A stretch of DNA of 64,000 nucleotides from UBA2136 sp047635695 (GCA_047635695.1 JBLILN010000002.1:57120-121119), one strand, 5' to 3'. Numbered from the stretch's first letter, positions 34,100 through 41,257 are shown. Numbers and translations: made by a program. The notes: generated from the letters alone by a model not told the origin.

Positions 34100-34465
34100 A
34101 TGGGAATCCACGAAAAACCCATTCCAACTGACGTTACAGGCTGTTGGCTTATCACAACTTTCATCCAAGACTATATAAAAAAGAATCATTTAAAAGAATT
34201 AACCGACGTTTCTTTTAGAGCGTTTGACGCTGGTTTTGTCAATGCGGCTTGCTGCTTTGCGACAATGAAACAGCTCGAAAATCAGCATAAAATATACATG
34301 AAAAGTATAAATTCTTCTCCGCGCCCACTTGAGTTTATGGCCACGTGCCTTGCTTGTAAAAGTTTAGATGACTATATAAAATCTAAAGGAGGGGGTACGT
34401 TACGAGATCGCGCTAAGGACTGTTATATAAATGGTTTTTTAACTGCTTATTACCTATTTTCATAG
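34100..34465 (+). CDS. hypothetical protein, 121 aa
   Basis: I do not recognise this protein. It is soluble, with six cysteines (including two CC/CxxC-like groups, AACCF and TCLACKS) and a C-terminal helix, LRDRAKDCYINGFLTAYYLF. It starts after an AGAGG site and is followed 11 bp later by the 34477 gene, with which it shares the upstream promoter. The repeated theme 'short helix then D-x-x-x-x-G/A' in this and the next two small products suggests distant relatedness, but this is only a visual impression. Confidence 0.6.
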   Translation: MGIHEKPIPTDVTGCWLITTFIQDYIKKNHLKELTDVSFRAFDAGFVNAACCFATMKQLENQHKIYMKSINSSPRPLEFMATCLACKSLDDYIKSKGGGTLRDRAKDCYINGFLTAYYLFS

Positions 34466-34476
34466 GAGTTAACATT

Positions 34477-34659
34477 ATGTGCAATCAAACTAAAATTGAA
34501 AGACTTGAATCGTTCATAGGCAGCCAACCTTATGTTGATGCTTTAAATAAAATTATTCTTAATAACGAGCAAATACTTAAACGCGACCTAACTAAGGTGG
34601 AGCGTGCTTTAGTCGCAGACTCCTTAAGAGTTGCTTGCGAACTTATGATGAATATTTAA
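34477..34659 (+). CDS. hypothetical protein, 60 aa
   Basis: I do not recognise this small helical acidic/basic protein (MCNQTKIERLESFIGSQPYV...). It is preceded by a good AGGAG site (TAGGAGTTAACATT then ATG) and followed by a strong terminator, so it is probably real despite its length. It shares an operon with the 34100 gene. The 3' flank and terminator are near copies of those after the 34948 reading frame, suggesting an old duplication. Confidence 0.6.
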   Translation: MCNQTKIERLESFIGSQPYVDALNKIILNNEQILKRDLTKVERALVADSLRVACELMMNI

Positions 34660-34670
34660 GTGTCGAAATT

Positions 34671-34698
34671 AAAAAGAGCCCATAGCGGGCTCTTTTTT
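34671..34698 (+). terminator. terminator after the 34477 gene
   Basis: The stem GAGCCC/GGGCTC is followed by seven Ts and preceded by an A run. The 12 bases before it (GTCGAAATTAAA) closely match the sequence before the terminator at 35171. Confidence 0.85.
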
Positions 34699-34708
34699 TA
34701 TAAAGTAG

Positions 34709-34737
34709 TTGACATATAAGTAGTTTGTATACATTAT
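34709..34737 (+). promoter_or_regulatory. sigma70-type promoter with long structured leader
   Basis: -35 TTGACA (34709-34714), a 17-bp spacer and -10 CATTAT (34732-34737). The transcript would start near 34744 and carry a leader of almost 90 nt before the ATG at 34831. Confidence 0.65.
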
Positions 34738-34761
34738 GACTAACACGAACACACACCGCTC

Positions 34762-34823
34762 AATTGAGAATTCTTTTTAAAAGGCGTTTCGCCTTTAATT
34801 TATAGAGGTTTCTCCTCTAAGGA
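34762..34823 (+). promoter_or_regulatory. structured 5' leader of the 34831 gene
   Basis: Two separate stems are visible: AAAGGCG/CGCCTTT with a TTT loop (34780-34796) and TAGAGG/CCTCTA with a TTTCT loop (34803-34819). The second runs into AAGGA, the ribosome site of the ATG at 34831. A perfect palindrome, CTCAATTGAG, precedes them. The hairpin-plus-AAGGA layout is shared with the genes at 1101 and 37736. Confidence 0.5.
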
Positions 34824-34830
34824 AATTACT

Positions 34831-34947
34831 ATGGTTATAGCACAAAGAGGTTGGAGAAAGCGCTGGGAAAAGAAAGGCGCTGTAGAAGTTGCGTTGAAAC
34901 AATATGAAGCCCAAAATAAATTTCTATTAAGGCAAAGCACAAAATAA
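34831..34947 (+). CDS. small basic hypothetical protein, 38 aa
   Basis: This short ORF (MVIAQRGWRKRWEKKGAVEV...) has a strong promoter, a structured leader and a good AAGGA site, so it is probably translated. It is rich in Lys, Arg and Trp at the N-terminus. Its TAA is directly followed, in the same frame, by the 69-codon frame at 34948. The two may therefore be one gene broken by a stop, a readthrough pair, or two abutting genes. Confidence 0.5.
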   Translation: MVIAQRGWRKRWEKKGAVEVALKQYEAQNKFLLRQSTK

Positions 34948-35157
34948 TTGTTTAGGGAAGCATACACAGTAGCTACGTTTGCCGATGGCCCTATTTATAC
35001 AAATACAATAGCTGATGCTATTATTAGCCTTGAGAGCGATCATTCTGTTAAGCTTGATGAGGAATCGCGGTCAATTTTCAGTGATGCTTATCAAATAGGC
35101 TTTAAACAGCGTGATGATGTTATTCACAAATGGTTCTGTGAAGGTATCCGGCATTAA
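34948..35157 (+). CDS. hypothetical protein, 69 aa, in frame after a stop codon
   Basis: The frame begins with TTG immediately after the TAA of the 34831 ORF and in the same frame. The product is acidic and helical (ESDHSVKLDEESRSIFSDAYQIGFKQRDD). It loosely resembles the 34477 product in the pattern I-I-x-L/N-x-E...L-x-x-x-x-R...D-x, and their 3' flanks and terminators are similar, so they may be paralogues. No ribosome site is clear for the TTG. I am unsure whether it is a functional gene, a readthrough extension or a decayed 3' half. Confidence 0.45.
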   Translation: MFREAYTVATFADGPIYTNTIADAIISLESDHSVKLDEESRSIFSDAYQIGFKQRDDVIHKWFCEGIRH

Positions 35158-35170
35158 ACTATCGAAACTA

Positions 35171-35198
35171 AAAAAAGCCCTGTTTAGGGCTTTTTTTT
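35171..35198. terminator. terminator
   Basis: The stem AAAGCCC/GGGCTTT with a TGTTTA-type loop is followed by eight Ts. It can serve the + frame ending at 35157 and, in reverse, fabI. Confidence 0.85.
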
Positions 35199-35257
35199 AT
35201 GTGCTATTACCGTAAAATTTATATAATTAAATATAAGTGTTTATGGGCTATATAAGC

Positions 35258-36037
35258 CTAGCCTGCTAGGTGAACACCAACTTGGCTTGCACCGGCGTCA
35301 ACATGTAGGTTTTCACCTGTTACGCCGCTAGACAGGTCGCTTAATAGATAAAGGGCTGACTTACCAACTTCGTCCTGTGTTACATTACGCTTTAATGGTG
35401 ATGCTTTCTCGTTTGCATCTAAAATACCTTTAAAGCCACTAATACCAGCTGCAGCAAGAGTACGAATTGGACCTGCACTTATGCTGTTCACACGGTAACC
35501 GTCACGGCCCATGTCATCAGCTAGGTAACGAACAGAAGCTTCAAGTGCAGCTTTAGCAACACCCATAACATTGTAGTTAGGTACAATTTTTTCAGCGCCG
35601 TAATAGCTTAGCGTAATTAATGAAGCGCCTTCGTTTAAGATAGGCTCAAAAGCTTTAGCAACGGCTGTAAATGAATAACATGAAACATCGAGCGTATTTT
35701 TAAAGTTCTCACGTGTCGTGTCAACATAACGGCCTGCAAGTTCACTTTTATCGCTAAAGGCAATGGCATGTACTAAAAAGTCAATTTTACCCCATTTGGC
35801 TTCAACTTGTTTTACTGTTTCGGCAATAGCAGCGTCGTCGCAGACGTCACATTCAACAATAAAATCACTGCCAATACTTTCCGCCAGTGGTTTAACGCGG
35901 CGTTCAAGTGCTTCACCAACGTAAGTGAAGGCAATTTCAGCCCCGGCTTCATGTAGTTGTTGCGCAATGCCCCAAGCGATAGAGTTTTTGTTAGCGACAC
36001 CCATAATAATGCCACGTTTACCCTGCATGATTTTCAT
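35258..36037 (-). CDS. fabI: enoyl-[acyl-carrier-protein] reductase (NADH)
   Basis: FabI reduces trans-2-enoyl-ACP in the last step of each fatty-acid elongation cycle. The 259-aa short-chain dehydrogenase has the FabI-type N-terminus GKRGIIMGVANKNSIAWGIAQ, VHAIAFSDKSEL, the Tyr-x6-Lys catalytic pair in NYNVMGVAKAALEASVRYLA, and SAGPIRTLAAAGISGF. An AAGGA site lies 9 nt before the ATG; a second ATG 3 codons later is less well placed. A palindrome and a candidate promoter lie about 70-100 bp upstream. Confidence 0.96.
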   Translation of the reverse strand: MKIMQGKRGIIMGVANKNSIAWGIAQQLHEAGAEIAFTYVGEALERRVKPLAESIGSDFIVECDVCDDAAIAETVKQVEAKWGKIDFLVHAIAFSDKSELAGRYVDTTRENFKNTLDVSCYSFTAVAKAFEPILNEGASLITLSYYGAEKIVPNYNVMGVAKAALEASVRYLADDMGRDGYRVNSISAGPIRTLAAAGISGFKGILDANEKASPLKRNVTQDEVGKSALYLLSDLSSGVTGENLHVDAGASQVGVHLAG

Positions 36038-36086
36038 GTATTTTATTCCTTTATCAAATTGACTTAAAACTTAAATAAGTAGGGGT

Positions 36087-36121
36087 AGAGTACAATTCTT
36101 ATGGGAAAATATCAAGATATT
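36087..36121 (-). promoter_or_regulatory. candidate fabI promoter with overlapping palindrome
   Basis: On the - strand, TTGATA is followed by 17 bp and TACTCT. The perfect inverted repeat AATATC-AA-GATATT (36108-36121) covers the -35, where a repressor could act. The -10 is a poor match. Confidence 0.35.
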
Positions 36122-36154
36122 ACGTTACCGTCTCTTTAAAGGCATTTAGGCCAT

Positions 36155-36186
36155 AAAAAAAGCCACTCAAAGGTGGCTTTTTTTTA
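36155..36186. terminator. terminator of the 36200 gene
   Basis: The stem AGCCAC/GTGGCT with a 6-nt loop is flanked by A and T runs. Confidence 0.8.
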
Positions 36187-36199
36187 TGCGATAGTTAAG

Positions 36200-36787
36200 T
36201 TAATTCAATGTATTTTTAATTTTTTCATCTATAGTTTGGTGGTGCCAATAAATATCAGACTTCAAGCGCTTCATGTTTAAAGCATAATTAAAACCGCCGT
36301 CATTTTCAGCATTTGCACAACTTCGTAATAAACAACGTGCATGTAAAACTATAAACAAGACAATACCGAGTATATTAAAAAGAACAGCTATAATTGTTGA
36401 TATGAAAATAATAAAGGCAAAAGGTGCCACGCCTGTTATGCGTGGTGCGCCTGTTATTGCCATAAAAATGGTATAAATAATGGTCACTGCACAAAGTAGC
36501 ATAACGGTGTGAACTGCCATAGAAATGGCGTTACAGTGCTTACCTTTTTTAAAAATACCAAATACACTAAAGTATTTAACTGCACCAGAGGTGAGTGGCG
36601 TACATGTAAGCATACCAATAGAACCCATAATACATACAAAAGCGACGGCTGATTTTTCATAAAGTAATGCCGTCAATACAACAACCGTGTCTGGTGTGAG
36701 CGTTTTTGATAGCCATAAGGCATCTCCTAAAAAGGTAAAAGAAGTAGATGTGTGTTTGTCTACTAATAGGTATATGTATTTACACAC
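36200..36787 (-). CDS. hypothetical membrane protein, apparent 5' frame disruption
   Basis: I do not recognise this protein. The body has about four hydrophobic helices and a polar tail (YWHHQTIDEKIKNTLN). The long frame starts at a GTG (36787) with no ribosome site and runs through what looks like a leader, including a GTAGA/TCTAC stem. A near-perfect AGGAGA site instead precedes an ATG at 36716 in another frame, which stops after 19 codons. Dropping one A from the A5 run at 36703-36707 would join that ATG to the body, giving MAIKTLTPDTVVVLTALLY. So the gene is frameshifted in fact or by sequence error, or it uses the poor GTG. cinA lies just upstream. Confidence 0.55.
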   Translation of the reverse strand: MCKYIYLLVDKHTSTSFTFLGDALWLSKTLTPDTVVVLTALLYEKSAVAFVCIMGSIGMLTCTPLTSGAVKYFSVFGIFKKGKHCNAISMAVHTVMLLCAVTIIYTIFMAITGAPRITGVAPFAFIIFISTIIAVLFNILGIVLFIVLHARCLLRSCANAENDGGFNYALNMKRLKSDIYWHHQTIDEKIKNTLN

Positions 36788-36800
36788 ATATAATCAAGAC

Positions 36801-37286
36801 CTAAAGGATGTTTTTTAAAATCATTTTTAAAACAGCTTCCACCGTTTGCATGCGCACACTTTGGCGATCACCTTTAAAAATAGTTTTTTGTAACGTAATG
36901 CCATTTTTATCGGCCAAGGCAAAGTGTACCAAACCAACAGGTTTTTCAGCACTGCCGCCCATTGGCCCTGCAATGCCAGAAACGCTGACGGCTATATCAC
37001 TGCCCGATTTTTCTCTTGCACCTATGGCCATTTCGTTCACCGTTTGTGCACTGACCGCGCCATATTTTTCTAATGTTTCGGCTTTTACGGCTACCATGTC
37101 CATTTTAGCTTGGTTGGTATAAGTAATAAAACCACGGTTAACCACGGTACTACTACCCGAAACTTCGGTTAAAGCGGCAATAACAAGCCCGCCTGTACAG
37201 CTTTCAGCTGTGGATATTGTAATACCCGCGTCAGTGGCTTGTTTGATGGCTTTTTCGGCTAAATGTAGAATATTTTCTGAAAACAT
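36801..37286 (-). CDS. pncC: CinA C-terminal domain protein (nicotinamide-nucleotide amidohydrolase PncC type)
   Basis: This stand-alone CinA-C domain (161 aa) hydrolyses NMN to nicotinate mononucleotide in characterised members. Signatures are ISTAESCTGGLVIAALTEVSGSS (residues 24-46), GFITYTNQAKMDMVAV, YGAVSAQTVNEMA and AVSVSGIAGPMGGSAEKPVGLVHFAL. The catalytic Ser/Tyr/Lys region is intact. The N-terminal competence domain of full CinA is absent, as in many proteobacteria. No clear ribosome site is seen. Confidence 0.93.
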   Translation of the reverse strand: MFSENILHLAEKAIKQATDAGITISTAESCTGGLVIAALTEVSGSSTVVNRGFITYTNQAKMDMVAVKAETLEKYGAVSAQTVNEMAIGAREKSGSDIAVSVSGIAGPMGGSAEKPVGLVHFALADKNGITLQKTIFKGDRQSVRMQTVEAVLKMILKNIL

Positions 37287-37406
37287 AAAGGGCTTACTTT
37301 CTGATTAATCACAGCTATTATAGCAAAAAGCTTGTATTCATATACAGTTTTTTATATAGTGTGCATCCTATTGTTTTATAATAGCAAAATTAATTTAGGG
37401 TGAAAC

Positions 37407-37688
37407 ATGAACTTATACGACGTTATGGTGAATAAAGATGGAGAGGTTATGCTGTGCATTCCTGACCACGATTTCACGATCGATAATGCCGAAGTGATGG
37501 TATACCCACAACACCTTGAAATATGGAGCGAAGGCCGTTTGCAGGTAAAACTAGGCGGTATTCCTGTGCATATTATTAAAAAGGCGATGGACTATAAAAA
37601 TATCCTCGTGGGTGAATTTACCCGCATGTCCGAAATACCCAGCCGCCAATATATGGCGAAGGTGACCGCGCAACAAAGCTTGACTTAA
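37407..37688 (+). CDS. hypothetical protein, 93 aa
   Basis: I do not recognise this protein. It is soluble and probably beta-rich (MVNKDGEVMLCIPDHDFTIDNAEVMVYPQHLEIWSEGRLQVKLGGIP), with no signal peptide. An AGGG site lies 7 nt before the ATG. It is divergent from cinA (120 bp) and ends at a strong bidirectional terminator. It may be monocistronic. Confidence 0.65.
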   Translation: MNLYDVMVNKDGEVMLCIPDHDFTIDNAEVMVYPQHLEIWSEGRLQVKLGGIPVHIIKKAMDYKNILVGEFTRMSEIPSRQYMAKVTAQQSLT

Positions 37689-37692
37689 ACAC

Positions 37693-37724
37693 ATAAAAAA
37701 AACCTCCAGCGGGAGGTTTTTTTA
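37693..37724. terminator. bidirectional terminator
   Basis: The stem AACCTCC/GGAGGTT with a 4-nt loop and long A and T flanks lies between the convergent genes at 37407 and 37736. Confidence 0.88.
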
Positions 37725-37735
37725 CATCGCTAATT

Positions 37736-37948
37736 TTATGGCTTGGACCTATCCTTTGTCATAAACAAAACAACCTCTCCTATAACCACACCTAATACAA
37801 TCCCTATAATAATAGAGGGTGCCCAATATATAACAAAATCCATGGGTATCGCTGTATATATCAAAAACAAAGCCTGTGCTAACCCCACAGCAATAGGGAG
37901 CCCAAGGAATATAACTTTCGTCCATATAATGGCGTGTTTTAAAAACAT
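37736..37948 (-). CDS. small membrane protein, 70 aa
   Basis: I do not recognise this protein. Two hydrophobic segments (about residues 9-33 and 40-64) are followed by the basic tail TKDRSKP. It has a strong promoter on the - strand, a leader with two stem-loops, and an AAGGA site directly after the second, so expression looks controlled at both levels. It belongs with the other orphan small membrane genes of this window in architecture, not in sequence. Confidence 0.65.
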   Translation of the reverse strand: MFLKHAIIWTKVIFLGLPIAVGLAQALFLIYTAIPMDFVIYWAPSIIIGIVLGVVIGEVVLFMTKDRSKP

Positions 37949-37955
37949 AATCTAA

Positions 37956-38011
37956 TCCTTAGAGGGGAAACCCTCTGTGGCGTAAAAAGGTAAGTAAGAT
38001 TGCTACTTACC
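37956..38011 (-). promoter_or_regulatory. structured leader of the 37736 gene
   Basis: Two stems are visible: GGTAAGTA/TACTTACC (37989-38011) and AGAGGG/CCCTCT (37961-37976, loop TTTC on the - strand). The second is followed directly by AAGGA. Confidence 0.5.
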
Positions 38012-38015
38012 CATG

Positions 38016-38044
38016 AATATATACAGGTGTATACAGGTGGTCAA
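38016..38044 (-). promoter_or_regulatory. sigma70-type promoter overlapped by a tandem 10-bp repeat
   Basis: On the - strand, -35 TTGACC, a 17-bp spacer and -10 TATATT. The spacer and part of the -35 are two adjacent decamers, ATACAGGTGT and ATACAGGTGG (38021-38040, + strand), about one helical turn each, which is the layout of a repressor or activator site. Confidence 0.6.
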
Positions 38045-38057
38045 TTGTTTTTTATGG

Positions 38058-38171
38058 CTATTTAAACAGTTTTGGAAAGCCTTTTAAAACAAACTTAAAA
38101 AAGCCTACTTTACCATGATGCACTTCAGTTATACCTTTGTTCATAAAACTACTATAATCTTGTGACTGCAT
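38058..38171 (-). CDS. small hypothetical protein, 37 aa
   Basis: This short ORF on the - strand reads MQSQDYSSFMNKGITEVHHG and continues with a Phe/Lys-rich amphipathic tail (GFFKFVLKGFPKLFK). A GGGAGA site lies 7 nt before the ATG, unusually good for this genome. It sits in the spacer between the 37736 gene and ftsH. The function is unknown; the amphipathic basic end could bind membranes. Confidence 0.45.
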   Translation of the reverse strand: MQSQDYSSFMNKGITEVHHGKVGFFKFVLKGFPKLFK

Positions 38172-38318
38172 ATATTCTCTCCCTTTTTCCCTACCTATTT
38201 ATAGTGGGCTACAAAATAAACCACTGACATAATAAATGACAGGGTGTTATTTTGCTGTGATTTTATACAAAGAAAGCGCTTAAAGGCTTGAAGCTTTCTA
38301 CTTTTCAGGCTAATATCG

Positions 38319-38348
38319 TTGACAATAAATATAAATAATTTTTAATAA
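38319..38348 (+). promoter_or_regulatory. candidate ftsH promoter
   Basis: -35 TTGACA (38319-38324), a 17-bp spacer and a TTAATAAT -10 region (38342-38348). It would leave a leader of only about 12 nt before the GTG, so other promoters may exist upstream. Confidence 0.45.
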
Positions 38349-38352
38349 TTTC

Positions 38353-38363
38353 GGAGAAACTCC
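38353..38363 (+). promoter_or_regulatory. ribosome-binding site of ftsH inside a mini-hairpin
   Basis: GGAG-AAA-CTCC can pair on itself, hiding the Shine-Dalgarno GGAG that lies 9 nt before the GTG start. The stem has 4 bp, weak enough to melt easily. Confidence 0.35.
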
Positions 38364-38365
38364 CC

Positions 38366-40378
38366 GTGAACGGAAACGCACGTAACTTTTTATTTTGGGC
38401 CATGTTGGTTCTTCTAGCACTTTCACTTTATCAAATGGCAGCACCATCTATGAATGCCGTCCAAAAGGAAAAGGCGACTTATTCAGACATTATGAACCTT
38501 GTTGATGAAGGTGCTGTATCAAGCATTCAAATAAAGGGGCAGACCATTTCTGCACTTAGAAGTGACGGCCAAGCGCTTGAAGCACTTGCACCATATGACC
38601 CTGATTTGATCAAAAACTTACGCAATAAAAATGTTGCTATCGAAGTGAAGCCTAAAGAAGGTGAAAGCGTTCTCAAGCAAATTTTAATCAGCATGTTGCC
38701 AATTGGTGTGATTATTCTTTTCTGGATTGTTATGATGAACAAAATGCAAGGTGGCGGTAAAGCCATGAGCTTTGGTAAATCAAAAGCACAAATGCTCACT
38801 GAAAATCAAATACGTGTCACATTTGACGACGTTGCAGGTGTAGAAGAAGCGAAACAAGAACTTGAAGAAGTTGTCGACTTCCTTAAAGAACCAACAAAAT
38901 TCCAACGCTTAGGTGGTAAAATCCCTAAAGGTGTTTTGCTTATGGGTTCCCCTGGTACAGGTAAAACATTGCTTGCACGTAGTGTTGCAGGTGAGGCGGG
39001 CGTACCGTTTTTCACAATTTCAGGTTCTGAATTTGTAGAAATGTTTGTCGGTGTTGGTGCGTCACGTGTACGTGATTTATTCGAACAGGCTAAAAAGAAT
39101 TCTCCTTGTATTGTTTTCATTGATGAGATTGATGCTGTGGGTCGTCACCGTGGTACAGGTATCGGCGGTGGTAACGACGAACGCGAACAAACACTCAACC
39201 AACTTCTTGTTGAAATGGATGGTTTTGGTGCCAATGAAGGCGTTATCTTAATTGCGGCAACAAACCGTCCCGACGTTTTAGACCCAGCACTTATGCGTCC
39301 AGGTCGTTTTGACCGTCAAGTGGTTGTGCCATTGCCTGATATTTTAGGCCGTGCGCAAATTTTAAAAGTACACATGCAAAAAGTGCCACTAGCTTCAGAT
39401 GTTGATGCGCATGTTATTGCACGTGGTACACCTGGTTTTAGTGGTGCTGACCTTGCCAACCTTGTAAACGAATCGGCTTTAATGGCCGCCCGTAGTGACA
39501 AGCGTCTTGTCGACATGGAAGACTTCGAAATGGCGAAGGATAAAGTGATGATGGGTGCAGAACGTAAAAGCAACGCCATGACCGAAGACCAGAAGAAAAC
39601 AACAGCCTACCACGAAGCAGGTCACGCTATTGTAACATTGTTTATTGACGGTGAAGCTGACCCACTACACAAAGTAACCATCATTCCACGTGGGCGTGCT
39701 TTGGGTGTGACTATGTCATTACCAGAAGAAGATAAAGTGACTTACGACAAAGAATATCTCGAAAACCAAATTGCCATTCTTATGGGTGGTCGCTTGGCAG
39801 AAGAGCTTATTTTAAACCAAAAAACAACAGGTGCTTCAAATGATATTGAACGCGCAACAGAACTTGCACATAACATGGTTTGTGCTTGGGGTATGTCTGA
39901 CAAAATGGGACCACAAATTTATGGTACAAAAGAACATGACCCATTCTTAGGGCGTAGCATGGGTGGCGGTGGTGCCTCTGGTTTAAGTTCTGAAACAGCA
40001 AAAGCTGTGGACGCTGAAGTGAGCAAATTTATTGACACAAACTACAAGCGTGCCAAGTCACTTCTTATCAAACGCAATAAAGAACTGCACCAGCTGAGCG
40101 AAGCCTTGCTTGAGTATGAAACTTTAGACCGTGAACAAATTGACAACCTGCTTGCTGGCAAACCTGTTATTGCTAAAAAAGGTTCTCGCCGTAAGCAAAA
40201 GGCTGAAGCCGAGCTTAAGGTGAAAAAAGAATCACGTGTGAAGCGTTCAGAAACCAAAGCAAAAGATACAGGCTCTGTTAAAGCTAAAGCATCCGCTAAA
40301 AAAACGACGGCTAAAAAGCCTGCGGTTAAAAAAGCGGTATCTAAAAAACCAACGCCTAAGAAAACGGATAAAAAATAA
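38366..40378 (+). CDS. ftsH: ATP-dependent zinc metalloprotease FtsH
   Basis: FtsH is the essential membrane-anchored AAA+ protease for damaged membrane proteins and regulators. The 670-aa protein has two N-terminal membrane helices (about 8-25 and 108-126), Walker A GSPGTGKT, Walker B IVFIDEIDAVG, the second region of homology ATNRPDVLDPALMRPGRFDRQ, and the zinc site HEAGH at H416. A GTG start is used. The last ~65 residues are an unusual Lys/Ala-rich tail with repeated AKK/KKP units, like histone H1. HflKC, its modulators, are encoded at 14.9-16.9 kb. prmA follows 1 bp after the stop. Confidence 0.97.
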   Translation: MNGNARNFLFWAMLVLLALSLYQMAAPSMNAVQKEKATYSDIMNLVDEGAVSSIQIKGQTISALRSDGQALEALAPYDPDLIKNLRNKNVAIEVKPKEGESVLKQILISMLPIGVIILFWIVMMNKMQGGGKAMSFGKSKAQMLTENQIRVTFDDVAGVEEAKQELEEVVDFLKEPTKFQRLGGKIPKGVLLMGSPGTGKTLLARSVAGEAGVPFFTISGSEFVEMFVGVGASRVRDLFEQAKKNSPCIVFIDEIDAVGRHRGTGIGGGNDEREQTLNQLLVEMDGFGANEGVILIAATNRPDVLDPALMRPGRFDRQVVVPLPDILGRAQILKVHMQKVPLASDVDAHVIARGTPGFSGADLANLVNESALMAARSDKRLVDMEDFEMAKDKVMMGAERKSNAMTEDQKKTTAYHEAGHAIVTLFIDGEADPLHKVTIIPRGRALGVTMSLPEEDKVTYDKEYLENQIAILMGGRLAEELILNQKTTGASNDIERATELAHNMVCAWGMSDKMGPQIYGTKEHDPFLGRSMGGGGASGLSSETAKAVDAEVSKFIDTNYKRAKSLLIKRNKELHQLSEALLEYETLDREQIDNLLAGKPVIAKKGSRRKQKAEAELKVKKESRVKRSETKAKDTGSVKAKASAKKTTAKKPAVKKAVSKKPTPKKTDKK

Positions 40379-40379
40379 T

Positions 40380-41243
40380 ATGACACAACCTATCGTCGGC
40401 TGGAAAGCAACCGCGGCTATTAACGAAAATGATATCCCAACTTATGAAGAGATATTATCACCTTTAGATGCGGCGGTTGACACAGGCAAAGAAAATGGCC
40501 AGTGGATGCTCAATGCATTCTTCACCAATGCGCAAACAGAAGAAAATATTTTGCGTGCCTTTGCTATTGCCGACGATGTTTCGGGTCATAGATTAAACGT
40601 CACATTATCACCTGTACATGACGAAGACTGGCAGGAGAAAATGAAGCGGGAGTTCCCGCCTTTAGAAGTGGCTGGTTACTTTATTCATACCTTTGACGAA
40701 GTTGTGCCAGAAGGCATGACAGAACTTAAAATACCTGCAGGCATGGCCTTTGGTACGGGTGAACACCCAACAACGTCAGGCTGTTTAACTTTATTTGAAG
40801 AACTGGTAGACGAGCACACCTTTAAAAATATATTAGACATGGGTTGTGGCAGCGCTATTTTAGCGATGGCCGCAGCGAAAAAATATGGCACGCCATGTAT
40901 GGCTGTTGATATTGACGCACCAAGTGTTGTTGTCGCACAAGAAAACTGCGACTTTAACAAGGTAAGCGACAAAGTCACTTGTGCCTTTAGCGACGGCTTC
41001 CAGTCGGACATCGTACAAAGTAAAGCACCCTATGATCTGATCTTTGCAAATATTTTAGCAAACCCGCTTATTGAAATGTCAGAAGCTTTATCTAACACGA
41101 TGGAAGAGGGTGGTGCGGCCATTCTTTCTGGTTTCTTGGTGACACAAAAAGACGCTGTTATCAAAGCCTATGAAGACCAAGGCCTGACATTACTCAATGA
41201 TATTACCATTGGTGATTGGGTAGCGGCTACGGTTGTCAAATAA
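40380..41243 (+). CDS. prmA: ribosomal protein L11 methyltransferase
   Basis: PrmA methylates ribosomal protein L11. The 287-aa product has the family's N-terminal substrate domain, then PAGMAFGTGEHPTTSGCLTLFEEL, SAM motif I NILDMGCGSAILAMAAAKKYG, DIDAPSVVVAQEN, and the NPPF-like motif seen as FANILANPLIEM. It begins 1 bp after ftsH, so the two are probably co-transcribed. A terminator follows. Confidence 0.93.
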   Translation: MTQPIVGWKATAAINENDIPTYEEILSPLDAAVDTGKENGQWMLNAFFTNAQTEENILRAFAIADDVSGHRLNVTLSPVHDEDWQEKMKREFPPLEVAGYFIHTFDEVVPEGMTELKIPAGMAFGTGEHPTTSGCLTLFEELVDEHTFKNILDMGCGSAILAMAAAKKYGTPCMAVDIDAPSVVVAQENCDFNKVSDKVTCAFSDGFQSDIVQSKAPYDLIFANILANPLIEMSEALSNTMEEGGAAILSGFLVTQKDAVIKAYEDQGLTLLNDITIGDWVAATVVK

Positions 41244-41257
41244 CAATATAACCTATT

